Below are positions 25,103 through 34,800 of a DNA stretch of 59,503 nucleotides, in pieces. Within the stretch, counting starts at the first letter, position 1; the number at the start of each line of letters is the position of its first letter. The notes under the pieces are model-generated. The model did no database searches and was not told the DNA's origin. It saw nothing but the letters and a program-made list of their open reading frames with translations. Origin of the DNA: Dehalococcoidia bacterium (GTDB lineage Bacteria > Chloroflexota > Dehalococcoidia > Bin125); the NCBI GenBank assembly GCA_022822375.1, contig JAJEBU010000099.1:1-59503 (forward strand). Direction: 5' to 3'. Both the position numbers and the translations under genes were made by a program.

Positions 25103-26575
25103 ATGTCCGCCGCCACTGACACTGCCCCCCGCATTGATCCATCGCGCTACCAGCGGAATCTGCGGGTCTACTACCTGTTCATGGGCTCCACGGGATTCAT
25201 GGTCTTCCTGCCCATCTGGATCATCTATCTGCTCAATCACCGCGGGCTGTCGCTGACCGAGGTCGGCGTCTTCGAATCGTTCTTCTTCCTCACCGTCATC
25301 CTCGGCGAGGTGCCGACGGGCGCCGTCGCCGATCGCTTCGGGCGCCGCATCTCACTCGCGCTGGGCGCAATCCTGTTCGCCGTCTCGATCGTCATCTTCG
25401 CGCAGGCCGATCACTTCGCCATCCTGCTCGGCTCGTACCTGGTCATGGGGCTCGCGATGACGCTCTACTCCGGAGCCTCAGAGGCGTTGCTCTACGACAC
25501 GCTGCGCGTGCTGGGACGCACCAGCGAGTACGAGCGGCACAGCGGACGCTCGCACGGCTTGTTCTGGTTGATGATGGTGCTCGCGACCCTCATCGGCGGA
25601 CCGCTCAGCTACGTGCTGGGCTATTCGGCAGCGATCACGATCTCCTGCGCATTCTTCCTCGCCGCCGCCGTCGCTGCGCTGCTCTTGCGCGAGCCGCCCC
25701 GACGCGAGGCTGACTTCCCCGTTGATCCGCTACACGCTCCGCCCGCCGGACTGCACACCGCGCCCGACACGGAAGGCACACAGCCTCCTCCGATCAAGGA
25801 GTCAAACGGCTTCCCGATCCTGAACGAGATGATGGAGGGCTTCCGCATCGTCTGGCGGATTCGGCCGGTCCGCTATCTCGTGCCGTTCGCCGCGGTATTG
25901 ATCGCGCTCTACGACATGCCGCGCTTCCTGACCCAGCCGTATGTCGCAGGGCACGGACTCGACCCGCTCGACAGCGCGGCCGACGGCTTCATCTGGTCAG
26001 CGTTGATGATCCCCGCCTATCTGGGCACGATGATCGGCATGCTCAGCGCTGAGTCGTTGATGAACCGCTTCGGACCGCGCCGCTCGTTTCCGCTGATCCT
26101 CATCTGGGGCGCCGTCTTCATGGTGCCGCTGCTGATCTGGAACCATCTGGGACTGCTCGGCGCGATCTTCATGATCTCGATCGGCCAGGCCGCCATTCGG
26201 CCCATCGCAACCGGATACATCAACCGCCGCATCACCTCCGATCAACGGGCGACCGTGCTGTCGATCTTCGCCCTCGTGGGCGGCGGCGCGATGAGCGTCA
26301 TCCTGCTCACGATCGTGCCCATCGCCGACGCCGTGTCCTTCTCCGCGGCCTTTGGACTCGACCTGATCGCCGCGCTCACGCTCGGCGTCGTGCTCTGGCT
26401 GCTCTGGCGCGCCGCGCACCGCCGTGACCAGGCGGAACGCATCCGCCGATGGTCGATGTCGATCCACAAGCCGCAGGCGCTCCACCGCCCAGCATCCAAC
26501 GGAGCGTCCGCAAACGGGACCGGGCAGACGTCGGGCGGCTCCACTGTGTACCGAAATGTGCAGAACACTGACTAA
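25103..26575 (+). CDS. MFS transporter (first of tandem pair)
   Basis: 490-residue major facilitator protein with about 12 membrane segments. The MFS motif between helices 2 and 3 is GAVADRFGRRISLALG. A long cytoplasmic loop (about 200-245) separates the halves. It lacks a Shine-Dalgarno sequence and has a TANNNT box six bases upstream. The downstream gene at 26701 is a paralogue with the same architecture and many identical stretches (for example PTGAVADRFGRR and IRPIATGYINRRI), so the pair arose by tandem duplication. Substrate unknown. Confidence 0.9.
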   Translation: MSAATDTAPRIDPSRYQRNLRVYYLFMGSTGFMVFLPIWIIYLLNHRGLSLTEVGVFESFFFLTVILGEVPTGAVADRFGRRISLALGAILFAVSIVIFAQADHFAILLGSYLVMGLAMTLYSGASEALLYDTLRVLGRTSEYERHSGRSHGLFWLMMVLATLIGGPLSYVLGYSAAITISCAFFLAAAVAALLLREPPRREADFPVDPLHAPPAGLHTAPDTEGTQPPPIKESNGFPILNEMMEGFRIVWRIRPVRYLVPFAAVLIALYDMPRFLTQPYVAGHGLDPLDSAADGFIWSALMIPAYLGTMIGMLSAESLMNRFGPRRSFPLILIWGAVFMVPLLIWNHLGLLGAIFMISIGQAAIRPIATGYINRRITSDQRATVLSIFALVGGGAMSVILLTIVPIADAVSFSAAFGLDLIAALTLGVVLWLLWRAAHRRDQAERIRRWSMSIHKPQALHRPASNGASANGTGQTSGGSTVYRNVQNTD

Positions 26576-26700
26576 CGACGACGTGATCGCGTCCCCCGTT
26601 TGACACGACCGCCCCGATCATCCCTACGATCTCTGCATCGCCCTCGTCAACTCCGCATGATCTTCACTCGCTCGACATACCGTCGCGATGGCATCGGCAC

Positions 26701-28161
26701 ATGATCCAGCCCGAACGCTTCGCCCGCAACATACCGATCTATTACCTCTTCCAGTTCGCGACGGGGTTCCTGATCTGGATCCCAATCTGGATCATCTTCC
26801 TGCAGGACGAGCGTGGCCTCACGCTGACGCAGGTCGGACTGATGGAGGCGATCTTCTGGATCGGCATGATGGTCTTCGAGGTGCCGACCGGCGCCGTCGC
26901 CGACCGGTTCGGGCGACGCAAGTCACTGGCCTTGGGCGGGTTCATGTTCACCGCTGGCACGATCATGTTCGTGCTCTCCGACGGCTTCGTCGGACTCGCG
27001 CTGAGCTACGTCGTGCTCGCCTTCTCGATGACCCTCTATTCCGGCTCCGGCCACGCGCTGTTGTTCGACAGCCTGCGCGTGTTGGGTCGCACCGGCGAGT
27101 ACGAGAAGCACATGGGCCGCGCCGAAGCGTTGATGACCGGCGCACTGCTCGCGTCCGGACTGCTCGGCGGTCCGATGGCCGGTCTGCTCGGCCTCGAGAC
27201 TGTCTTCCTGATCGGCGCGATCACGATGGGCGGCGCTGGATTCGTCGCGCTGCTGTTGCGCGAACCACCCCGCACTGAGGCCGAGTTCGGCGCAGCGTTT
27301 CCCGCCGATCCGCTGCACGGCGGTCCCGAGCCGCAGCCTGAGCCCATGCCCGGCGGCCTCGTCAACTATGTGCTCAGCGGCTTCCGTATCGTAGTGCGCC
27401 AACGCCCGATCCTGTGGGTGATCATGCTCGCCGGCATCGTCGCTGTCGCCTACGAGATGCCCAACTTCTTCGTCCAGCCCTTCCTGCGCAGCCACGACCT
27501 CGACCCGACCGGCGGCGTGATGAACGGCGTGGTCTGGAGCGCGCTCGTCGTGCCCGGCTTCGCCGGCATGTCGGCCGGATCGCTGCTCGCCGCGCCCCTC
27601 GTCGCGCGGGTCGGCGAGCGTCGCGCGCTGCCCGTGCTGATGTTCAGCGGCGTCCTGCTGTTCATCCCACTCTTGCTCTTCGACCACATCAGCATCATCT
27701 TGCCGATCGCCGTCCTCAGCGGCATTCACGCGGCCATCCGACCAATCGCCACGGGCTACATCAACCGACGCATTCGCTCCGACCAACGCGCAACCGTGCT
27801 GTCCATCTTCGAGTTGATGATGGCCGCGCAGATGGCGCTGATCGTGCCGCTCATCTCCGCCTCCGCCGACAGCATCGACTTCCGCTTCGCCTACGGACTC
27901 TCAGTCGGCGTCGTGCTCACCCTGGGCGTCGGATTCTGGCTCCTCTGGCGGCGCGCCCACCGTGGCGAGCAGGCGGACGCGCTGCGCCGCATCAGCATCC
28001 GCGCCAAGCCGCAAGCAGCAGCCGCCGTGCCGCTGGCCGCCGCAACCATGCCGTTCGTCCGCAACGGCGGCAAAGGGATGCCGGCCGTCTCCCCGCCGGC
28101 GCTGATCACCAGCGCGGACCGCCAAGAATCGGCGGTCGTCGAGACCGCCAAGCGGCCATAG
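26701..28161 (+). CDS. MFS transporter (second of tandem pair)
   Basis: 486-residue paralogue of the gene at 25103, with the motif GAVADRFGRRKSLALGG and the shared segment IRPIATGYINRRIRSDQRAT. About 12 membrane segments are visible. The ATG at 26701 aligns with family helix 1. A TACCGT box at 26678-26683 ends 17 bases upstream; no Shine-Dalgarno sequence is seen. The 125-base gap between the two genes has no hairpin. The C-terminal tail of about 60 residues is Ala/Pro-rich and differs from the first copy. Substrate unknown; drug or small-molecule efflux is a generic guess. Confidence 0.9.
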   Translation: MIQPERFARNIPIYYLFQFATGFLIWIPIWIIFLQDERGLTLTQVGLMEAIFWIGMMVFEVPTGAVADRFGRRKSLALGGFMFTAGTIMFVLSDGFVGLALSYVVLAFSMTLYSGSGHALLFDSLRVLGRTGEYEKHMGRAEALMTGALLASGLLGGPMAGLLGLETVFLIGAITMGGAGFVALLLREPPRTEAEFGAAFPADPLHGGPEPQPEPMPGGLVNYVLSGFRIVVRQRPILWVIMLAGIVAVAYEMPNFFVQPFLRSHDLDPTGGVMNGVVWSALVVPGFAGMSAGSLLAAPLVARVGERRALPVLMFSGVLLFIPLLLFDHISIILPIAVLSGIHAAIRPIATGYINRRIRSDQRATVLSIFELMMAAQMALIVPLISASADSIDFRFAYGLSVGVVLTLGVGFWLLWRRAHRGEQADALRRISIRAKPQAAAAVPLAAATMPFVRNGGKGMPAVSPPALITSADRQESAVVETAKRP

Positions 28162-28196
28162 CGTTCGGTCGGCGCACCGTCGGCGTCCGCTCAGTG

Positions 28197-29402
28197 CTAG
28201 GCGATCGCCTCGCGCTCGCGCAGCTCGGCGATCTGCTCGGCGTCGTAGCCCAACGCCGCCAGCAGCGCCTCCGTGTCCTGACCGCGCGTGGGCGCCCCGC
28301 CTCGGATGCGGCCAGGAGTCGCCGAGAGCTTGGCTGCGATCCCGGCTTGTCGCATCGTGCCGCCCTCAGGCGTGGGAACCTCGACGACCATCTCACGGGC
28401 GATGTTGTGCTCGTCCTGCAGCGCCTCCTCCAGCGACAGCACCGGCTTCGCGCAGACGTCGACGTCGTTGAGCAGCACATGCCACTCGTCGGCGCTGCGC
28501 GTCTTGAACGCAGCGGCGAAGGCGGCGCGGATCTCTTCGCGGCGCGCCGCATCCGTCGTGCCCTGATCCTCGATGAACGCCTCCAGACCCAGCGCCCGGC
28601 AGAGATTGGAGTAGAAGTACGGCTCCATCGAGCCCACGGAAAACCAGCGGCCGTCCGACGTCTCGTAGACCTGGTAATGCGGCTCGCCGCCGTTCAGCAC
28701 GTGTTGGGCCGGACGCATGTCAGCGCCGGCGCCCTCATAGCCGGCGAGCGCGGAGGTGATCAAGGACATCGATCCGTCCGACATGCCGAGATCGATGTAC
28801 TGGCCCTCGTCGGTCCGCTCGCGAGCCTGCAGCGCACAGACCAGCGCGAACGCTGCCATCAGGCCGCCGCCCGCGAAGTCGGCGATGATGTTGACCGGAA
28901 TCGACGGCCTTCCGCCGGCCTCGTGGTCGCCGATCATCCCGAGCGCACCGCTGGCGGCGATGTAGTTGATGTCGTGACCCACGTGCGACGCGTAGGGACC
29001 CGTCTGGCCAAAGCCCGATAGCGAGCAATAAACCAGGCGCGGATTGCGCGCCGAGAGCGTCTCCCAGTCGACGCCGAGCCGCTGGACCACGCCGGGCCGG
29101 AAGCCCTCAAGCACCACATCGGCGCTGTCGGCCAGCTGGTAAAAGATCTCCCGCGCGGTGTCGTCCTTGAGATTCAGCCCAATCGAGCGCTTGCCGCGAC
29201 CGAGCGCATAGGAGGAGTAGCGCCGACGTTCCTCGTTGGGATCGCGCGAGAGGTCGCGGCGCCCCTGCGGGCGGCCCGCCTGCTCGACCAGGATCACCTC
29301 CGCGCCCATGTCGGCCAGCAGCATCGAGCAGTACGGCCCCGGCGCCAGCGCCGAGAGGTCGACCACTCGAATCCCGTCCAGCGGCCCATCCAGCGTCGTC
29401 AT
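28197..29402 (-). CDS. CaiB/BaiF-family enzyme, alpha-methylacyl-CoA racemase-like
   Basis: 401-residue class III family protein. Unlike the copy at 2264, it carries the racemase-type pair: H143 in VGHDINYIAASGALG and D175 in NIIADFAGGGLMAAF, which match the His/Asp acid-base residues of alpha-methylacyl-CoA racemase. The N-terminal segment LSALAPGPYCSMLLADMGAE is typical of both activities. AGGAGG precedes the ATG. It follows the flippase-like gene by 34 bases on the same strand. A racemase acting on 2-methyl-branched acyl-CoAs is my preferred reading; CoA transfer is the alternative. Confidence 0.88.
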   Translation of the reverse strand: MTTLDGPLDGIRVVDLSALAPGPYCSMLLADMGAEVILVEQAGRPQGRRDLSRDPNEERRRYSSYALGRGKRSIGLNLKDDTAREIFYQLADSADVVLEGFRPGVVQRLGVDWETLSARNPRLVYCSLSGFGQTGPYASHVGHDINYIAASGALGMIGDHEAGGRPSIPVNIIADFAGGGLMAAFALVCALQARERTDEGQYIDLGMSDGSMSLITSALAGYEGAGADMRPAQHVLNGGEPHYQVYETSDGRWFSVGSMEPYFYSNLCRALGLEAFIEDQGTTDAARREEIRAAFAAAFKTRSADEWHVLLNDVDVCAKPVLSLEEALQDEHNIAREMVVEVPTPEGGTMRQAGIAAKLSATPGRIRGGAPTRGQDTEALLAALGYDAEQIAELREREAIA

Positions 29403-29436
29403 GGCGTCCTCCTCTGTGATCGGCGATGCAGGCAGA

Positions 29437-30507
29437 TTATTCGAGCGCGGCGGATCGGCCGCGCAGCTGTACCTGGAATATCCAGAGGCAGACGAGCCCG
29501 GTGATCGAGATCGGAATGATCACCAGCGCATGCAAGACCGCGGCGTACGCGACGGCCGCGGACTCGGCCGTGGCTGATCCGGCCGCCCCGAGTGTTGGCA
29601 GCCAGATCAGCAGCGTCGCCTTGGTCGCCCACTCGAACGGCCCCACGCCGCCAGCGGTCGACGGCGCGGTGATCAGCAGGTTCGCCGCCGCCGCGACCAA
29701 CAGGTAGACCGCAACGGGCAGGCCCAAGTGAAACGCCTGGCCGACCATCCAGTACATCAGCGCCTCGAGCGCCCACGCAACGAGGCTGGCCGCCAATGCA
29801 CCCGCGACCTGGCGTCGGTTGGCCTGCGCCGCCATGCCCGTGATCATCGGCCCCAGCCAACTCCATTCCCGCTCCGACTGTCCTGGCAACCGCCGCAGCA
29901 GACCGCCGATCAGCGACTCGGCCCGCTGCGGACGCCTCGCGATCGCGCCGAAGAGCAGGAACGCGCCGCTGATGCCGAAGACCAGGAAGGCCATCGCCGC
30001 GGTGAGCTCCGCGCCCGCGTCCGTCATGCCCCACAACCCAACCAGGCTGGCCGCGACTCCCAAGACGAGAAAGACCGTCAGCATCAGGCCGTCGTAGACG
30101 CGCGTCATGAAGATGCTGGACAGTCCTGACAGGCGGGAGATGCCGTGCCGCTGATAGAGCACGTGGGCGCGGACGAACTCGCCGGCCCTCAGCGGCAGCA
30201 CATTGTTGACGCCAAACCCGATCGCCACGATCGGAAACAATCGCCACCACGCGATGTCCTGAATATGCAGTAACAGCCAGTGCCAGCGCCAGGCGCGCGC
30301 GGCGATGCCAACGAAGTACACCACCAACGCCGGCGCGATCCACCAGGCCGACACGTCGCTGAACGCGCGTCCGATCTCGTCCCAGTCGGCGTTGCGCAGG
30401 AACAGCAGCAGGAACGCCGTGCTGCCACCCAGCCCCAGCGCAAGCCGAGCTGGTCGTCCGGCACGACCGCTCAGCCAGCCGGGCAGCTTGATTGTCCTCA
30501 GGGACAT
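29437..30507 (-). CDS. Lysylphosphatidylglycerol-synthase-TM / YbhN-like flippase-family membrane protein
   Basis: 356-residue membrane protein of the LPG_synthase_TM family, found as stand-alone proteins linked to lipid flipping. Marker segment: FGVNNVLPLRAGEFVRAHVL, then LSSIFMTRVYDGLML, and late ITAPSTAGGVGPFEWATKATL. About eight membrane segments are visible and no synthase domain follows. GGAGTGA precedes the ATG. It sits 25 bases after the PAP2-family gene, a pairing consistent with an envelope lipid function. The exact lipid is not known. Confidence 0.87.
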   Translation of the reverse strand: MSLRTIKLPGWLSGRAGRPARLALGLGGSTAFLLLFLRNADWDEIGRAFSDVSAWWIAPALVVYFVGIAARAWRWHWLLLHIQDIAWWRLFPIVAIGFGVNNVLPLRAGEFVRAHVLYQRHGISRLSGLSSIFMTRVYDGLMLTVFLVLGVAASLVGLWGMTDAGAELTAAMAFLVFGISGAFLLFGAIARRPQRAESLIGGLLRRLPGQSEREWSWLGPMITGMAAQANRRQVAGALAASLVAWALEALMYWMVGQAFHLGLPVAVYLLVAAAANLLITAPSTAGGVGPFEWATKATLLIWLPTLGAAGSATAESAAVAYAAVLHALVIIPISITGLVCLWIFQVQLRGRSAALE

Positions 30508-30532
30508 GGCTCACTCCGCTGTCACACGGAGG

Positions 30533-31546
30533 CTAGCCAGCCTCGATCCGCGAAGGCGGCAGACGCAGCGCCTCGCGCAGCCACTGGTGCGCGCGCTGGA
30601 CGATCGCGATCAGCTGAGCGCGCCGCCTGGCGTGCTGGACTCGTGCGCCGTGCACGCCCTCGACCACACAGCACGCAATCAACGCAACCGCCGCGCCCGC
30701 CATGATGTCGGCGATGTAGTGCTCACCGAGATAGACGAGCGAGAACGCCAGCGCCGCCGAGTAGATCAGCGCCACGCCGACGACTTTCCATGACCGCACC
30801 AACAGTCCGACGCCGACGACGACGAACGAGGCGGCGAAGTGCAACGACGGCATCGCCGCGGTTGGATTCGGCTCCGCCATCGCCTCGAAGGCCCATGCGT
30901 AGAGTCCCTCGCCCAGCAGCGACGGTCCGACCGCGTTCATGCCGCGCACGACGCCGCTGATCAGTCCCTGCTCGGCCGCCATCCAGGGCGGCGCCGTGGG
31001 CACCGTGAAGTACAGCGCAAGGCCGAGATAGAACGTCAAGGCCACGATGATCGTCACCCGCCAGGCGTACTTGCGGGCCAACCACCAGACGCCCACCACA
31101 GCCGCGTGGGGAAAGACGAACCAGGTCCAATGGACGATGGCTGCGAACACCGCGGCGAATCCAGGATCCGACGCCGCCCCGCCGATCCGCGCTTGCAGCC
31201 AGGCAGTCGGTGTCACGCCGGCGAACATCCACAGCTCCCAGTCGATCACGTATGCCGTCAAGATCGGCAGGCCCGTCTCGTCAGCTGCGTCGCGCATCTG
31301 GATGAAAAAGAACATGGAAACGAGGTAGGCCAGGAGCACGCCCCAGCTCTCCGACCAGCGGCGCGCGATCACAAACGCGCCGACCACCGCCACGCCGCCC
31401 AACGGCGCAAACACCACCGGTTCCAGCGAAATCGTCTGGCGCAACAGCAGCGCGACCAGACCGACCGCCAGCGCCGTCCAGCTGACGACGCCAACGACGT
31501 CGGAGCGGCTCATCGCCCGCCACTGTCTGATTTGAGATACGCGCAC
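30533..31546 (-). CDS. PAP2 / inositolphosphotransferase-like membrane phosphatase
   Basis: 337-residue membrane protein of the PAP2 superfamily, closer to the AUR1/Ipt-type branch. The catalytic segments AAMPSLHFAASFVV and YLGEHYIADIMAG are intact, and TVPTAPPWMA precedes them. The first PAP2 motif (KxxxxxxRP) is not obvious. I chose the GTG at 31546 because GAGGTGG lies seven bases before it; an ATG at 31513 is the alternative. A candidate -10 box TAAGAT is at 31585-31590. It is followed closely by the flippase-like gene, so the pair may handle a lipid-linked phosphate or headgroup. Confidence 0.85.
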   Translation of the reverse strand: MRVSQIRQWRAMSRSDVVGVVSWTALAVGLVALLLRQTISLEPVVFAPLGGVAVVGAFVIARRWSESWGVLLAYLVSMFFFIQMRDAADETGLPILTAYVIDWELWMFAGVTPTAWLQARIGGAASDPGFAAVFAAIVHWTWFVFPHAAVVGVWWLARKYAWRVTIIVALTFYLGLALYFTVPTAPPWMAAEQGLISGVVRGMNAVGPSLLGEGLYAWAFEAMAEPNPTAAMPSLHFAASFVVVGVGLLVRSWKVVGVALIYSAALAFSLVYLGEHYIADIMAGAAVALIACCVVEGVHGARVQHARRRAQLIAIVQRAHQWLREALRLPPSRIEAG

Positions 31547-31634
31547 GCAGTTGCCACCTCTGCACCATCGCGAGCTATCCCAACATCTTAGCGACTTTCT
31601 GCGACCATGCGCAGGCCCTGGAACCTAGCCCGGA

Positions 31635-32432
31635 TCAGGGACCGTCGACGCCCGCATCGTCGTCGGCCAGCCACTCGGAAATCCAGCGGGCGATTGAGCG
31701 GTTGTCGGTCAGCGCGGCCGCGGCCCGTGCGATGTCGCAGTTGTCCGCCGCGCCGCTCGGCATGCGCAACGACGGATTGGGCTCGCCCGTGATCTCAATC
31801 GACGCGAACAGGAACATCACCACACCTTCCTGGGCAAAGACCAGCAGGTGCGACCGGACGCAAATGCCGCTGTGTCCGTGCAGCAGCTCGACCGCGAAGG
31901 CCGCCTCGCCCAGCTCGGGCGTCCCCATCCGGCTCGCCGCATACCGCTCGTGATGGCGGACGAGTTCACGCGCCAGCGATCCATCATCGGAGGGATCCTG
32001 CTCCGCCACGTACTCGACCCATTGCATCGCGCCCTCGAACGTCTCGTCGGTGAAGATGTGCAACCAGAACGTCTCGCCAGTGGGTGAGTCCGCCGCAGCC
32101 GAGTAGAGATTGCCGCTGGCGAATCGGGCCCGCTCAGGCAGCTCCGCCAGGACCGGATCGCGCGAGGCCAACAGCCAATCCGAGAGCCCAGCCTCGATCG
32201 GTTGTCTGACCAGGTGATCGCCGATCACCGTGGACGGAATGTCCAGCACGCGCTCTCGCAGCGCAGACTCCTCAGCATCCGATTGCTGCTCCTGGCCCTC
32301 GATCTGTTCCTGGACCTGGTCCTGCGGAGACTCCGATTGCTCAGCCGTCTGGGCTTCGCCGCCGCCGCACGCCGTGATCCAGAGACAGACCACCGACAGG
32401 ACCAGCAGCAGGCGGGCGGCGTGCTCAGCCAT
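31635..32432 (-). CDS. Hypothetical lipoprotein linked to a two-component system
   Basis: 265-residue predicted lipoprotein: signal segment at about 7-21 ending in ITAC. A Gln/Glu-rich linker (about 25-60) follows, then a mixed domain with two Cys (GICVRSH and NCDIA) that may form a disulfide. I do not recognise the family. The start overlaps the end of the histidine-kinase gene by eight bases, so it is translated with the kinase. This suggests it acts as a sensor partner or a target of the pathway, which is inference. Confidence 0.75.
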   Translation of the reverse strand: MAEHAARLLLVLSVVCLWITACGGGEAQTAEQSESPQDQVQEQIEGQEQQSDAEESALRERVLDIPSTVIGDHLVRQPIEAGLSDWLLASRDPVLAELPERARFASGNLYSAAADSPTGETFWLHIFTDETFEGAMQWVEYVAEQDPSDDGSLARELVRHHERYAASRMGTPELGEAAFAVELLHGHSGICVRSHLLVFAQEGVVMFLFASIEITGEPNPSLRMPSGAADNCDIARAAAALTDNRSIARWISEWLADDDAGVDGP

Positions 32433-34014
32433 CTCCGCGCCGCTCTCCAGCGGCCGCCTGGCCGACGGCTTCGATCGCGCCGTCGGCCGCGGCCGCCTCC
32501 GATTCCGAGATCAACGCCTCGTCCTCGGCGTGGTGCAGGACGATGTGAAACGTCGTGCCGTGACCCTCTTCGCTGGAGACGCGAATCTCGCCGCCCTGGG
32601 CGCGGACCAGTTCCCGCGCGATGGCCAGGCCCAGTCCAGTACCGCCCTGCGCACCGGGTCGGTCTGACTTGTAGTAGCGGTCGAACAGGTTGGGAATCGC
32701 CTCTTCAGGAATGCCGACGCCGGTGTCGGCGACCGCGATGGAGGCGCTCGACGCGCTCTCGCGTCGCGCGCTGAGCTCAACCTGTCCGCCCTGTGGCGTG
32801 TGCCGCAGCGCGTTGTCGACGAGGTTTCCCAACACCTGATCGAGCCGATCCCAGTCGCCCAGGACGTCGCCCACGTCCGACGGCGCGACCGACAGGTGCA
32901 CATCCAGCTCTTGCGCGCGCAGCGTGAACAGGTCGCCCACGTGATCGAGCAACGCCGACACATCGACCGGCGCGGACTCCACGTGCACCTGTCCGGACTC
33001 GATCCGCGATAAATCCAGCAGACCCTCGACGAGGCGCAACAAGCGGCGCGACTCGTCCTCGATGATCCGGTACGCGTTGGGCTGTTCGCCCGCGCTGACA
33101 ATGTCGTCGAGCAGCGCCTGACTGAATCCATTGATCGACGTCAACGGTGTCTGCAAGTCATGCGAGACGTTAGCCAGGAAATCGCGCAGCGCCGTCTGCT
33201 GACGCTCCACCTCTTCGGTCATCTGGTTGAAGGAGTGAGCCAGGTCCTGCGCCTCGAGCGATCCGCCCACGTCGACGCGTTGCTGCAGCTGTCCCCGCGC
33301 CACACTGCGGGCGGCGGCGGCCACCCGTTGAATCGGCCGGTAGATCGACCGCGAGACGAGGAATCCGACCAGCGATGCCGTCACCAGCGCGACCAGGCCG
33401 GCGATCAGCAGCAGCGGCGCGAGATCACTCAGCACGGCCGCGCGGCCCTCCCCCACGAGGCCCACGGCGACGCAGCAGAATCCCTGCCTCGCTTGATCGG
33501 CTTCGGGCAGACTGGTCAGCACATAGGTCAGGCGCTCGCCGTCGGCGGTCGTGACCACGCCTTGCGCAATGCGCTCGGAGTTCAGCGCCGCGAAGTCCAG
33601 GGGCAGCGTCTCGCCGAGGAAGCGGTTGCTGCTCTCGAACGCGCGCACCACCTCGCCGCCAGAGCTGAGGCCGAAGACCGGCACGTCCAGCTCCTCCGCC
33701 AGTGACCCACGCAGACTCTGCGACGCGATGAAGCTGTCGAGGTCGAACTCGGTCGTCTCGCCCTCCGACGAGAACAGGTCGCGGTCCCAGACGGTGGCCA
33801 GTTCTCGCAGCCGCGATTGATCGACGCTGTCCTGGTATCCGCCGAGCAACAGAAAGCCGATCAAGCCGACCACCACGAGCGTCAGTGCGACGATCGCCAC
33901 GAGCGTCACATAGATCCGCGAGCGGATCGTCTGGAACTGCAGCCGCGGCAGGCGCCGCGCCGCGTGTGCGCTTGAGATCCAGGAACGCTGATTGGGCAGG
34001 ATGCGCGAGCTCAT
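32425..34014 (-). CDS. Sensor histidine kinase
   Basis: 529-residue membrane kinase. Membrane helices at about 34-57 and 199-221 bracket an extracytoplasmic sensor of about 140 residues with an adjacent Cys pair (FCC, near 179). A HAMP domain follows (about 222-275), then the HisKA box with phosphorylated H285 in VSHDLQTPLTS, and the HATPase with N box LVDNALRHTP, G1 DTGVGIP and G2 GTGLGLAIA. The order kinase after regulator (33 bases apart) and before a lipoprotein suggests an envelope-sensing unit. The signal is unknown. Confidence 0.94.
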   Translation of the reverse strand: MSSRILPNQRSWISSAHAARRLPRLQFQTIRSRIYVTLVAIVALTLVVVGLIGFLLLGGYQDSVDQSRLRELATVWDRDLFSSEGETTEFDLDSFIASQSLRGSLAEELDVPVFGLSSGGEVVRAFESSNRFLGETLPLDFAALNSERIAQGVVTTADGERLTYVLTSLPEADQARQGFCCVAVGLVGEGRAAVLSDLAPLLLIAGLVALVTASLVGFLVSRSIYRPIQRVAAAARSVARGQLQQRVDVGGSLEAQDLAHSFNQMTEEVERQQTALRDFLANVSHDLQTPLTSINGFSQALLDDIVSAGEQPNAYRIIEDESRRLLRLVEGLLDLSRIESGQVHVESAPVDVSALLDHVGDLFTLRAQELDVHLSVAPSDVGDVLGDWDRLDQVLGNLVDNALRHTPQGGQVELSARRESASSASIAVADTGVGIPEEAIPNLFDRYYKSDRPGAQGGTGLGLAIARELVRAQGGEIRVSSEEGHGTTFHIVLHHAEDEALISESEAAAADGAIEAVGQAAAGERRGDG

Positions 34015-34047
34015 TGGCGCGTCGTCGGCTCAGTCCGCCGGGCGCGG

Positions 34048-34770
34048 TCAGCCAGCGTCGCCGTTGGCCGCCAGCACGGCGTCGTCGGAGCCCAATGCGT
34101 CCGAGCGCAGCGTCAGTTTGTAGCCCACACCGCGCAACGTTTCGATCTGTAGATCGCTGTCCTTCAAGTGACGGCGCAGGTGGTTGATGTGCACATCGAC
34201 GGTCCGTGTCTCGCCACTGAAGGTGTAACCCCAGACGAGCGACAACAGCTGTTCGCGCGACATCACCGCCTGCAGATTTTGGGCCAGGGCAAACAGCAGA
34301 TCGAACTCCTTCGTGCGGAGATTCAACGGCTCGTCGCCCAGCATCCCCTCACGCGTTTGCCGATTCAGGGTCAGACTGCCGACAGTCACCTTCACGCCTG
34401 ACCGTGAGATACCGTCGGCGCGACGGAGGATCGCTTTGACGCGCGCGACCAACTCCCGCGGGTTGAACGGCTTGGTCAGGTAATCATCGGCGCCCAGCTC
34501 GAGTCCGGCCACTTTGACCGCATCCTCGCGCCGCACCGTCAACATCAGAATCGGCACGTCGGAATCCTGGCGGATACCCTTGGTCACTTCAAAGCCGTCC
34601 ATCTCCGGCATCATCAGGTCGAGCACGACGAGGTCAGGACGCAGCATCAGCGCCTTATCGAGCGCTTCTCGCCCGTTCGACGCGAACTCGAGCTCGTAGC
34701 CCTCGCGCGACAGATACAGGCGCACCAACTCGCGAATGTGCGGCTCGTCGTCGGCAATGAGAATCTTCAT
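34048..34770 (-). CDS. OmpR-family response regulator
   Basis: 240-residue DNA-binding regulator paired with the histidine kinase. The receiver domain has acidic residues D7/D8, phosphoacceptor D51 (VVLDLMMPEMDG) and the conserved Lys in DYLTKPFNPRE. A winged-helix C-terminal domain follows (LNLRTKEFDLLFALAQN, then RTVDVHINHLRRHL). The ATG at 34770 is used because MKILIADDE is the family start and GGTGGA precedes it. The promoter box TATAGT is at 34801-34806. It probably controls the downstream lipoprotein, PAP2 and flippase genes as well as itself. Confidence 0.94.
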   Translation of the reverse strand: MKILIADDEPHIRELVRLYLSREGYELEFASNGREALDKALMLRPDLVVLDLMMPEMDGFEVTKGIRQDSDVPILMLTVRREDAVKVAGLELGADDYLTKPFNPRELVARVKAILRRADGISRSGVKVTVGSLTLNRQTREGMLGDEPLNLRTKEFDLLFALAQNLQAVMSREQLLSLVWGYTFSGETRTVDVHINHLRRHLKDSDLQIETLRGVGYKLTLRSDALGSDDAVLAANGDAG

Positions 34771-34800
34771 GACATTCCACCCGCCGGCCAATCGGATTTC

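Noticed and set aside
27414-29021. A 535-codon plus-strand frame across the MFS and CaiB-like genes
   Set aside because: Very Arg/Ala-rich product, no family pattern, spans two real genes on opposite strands.
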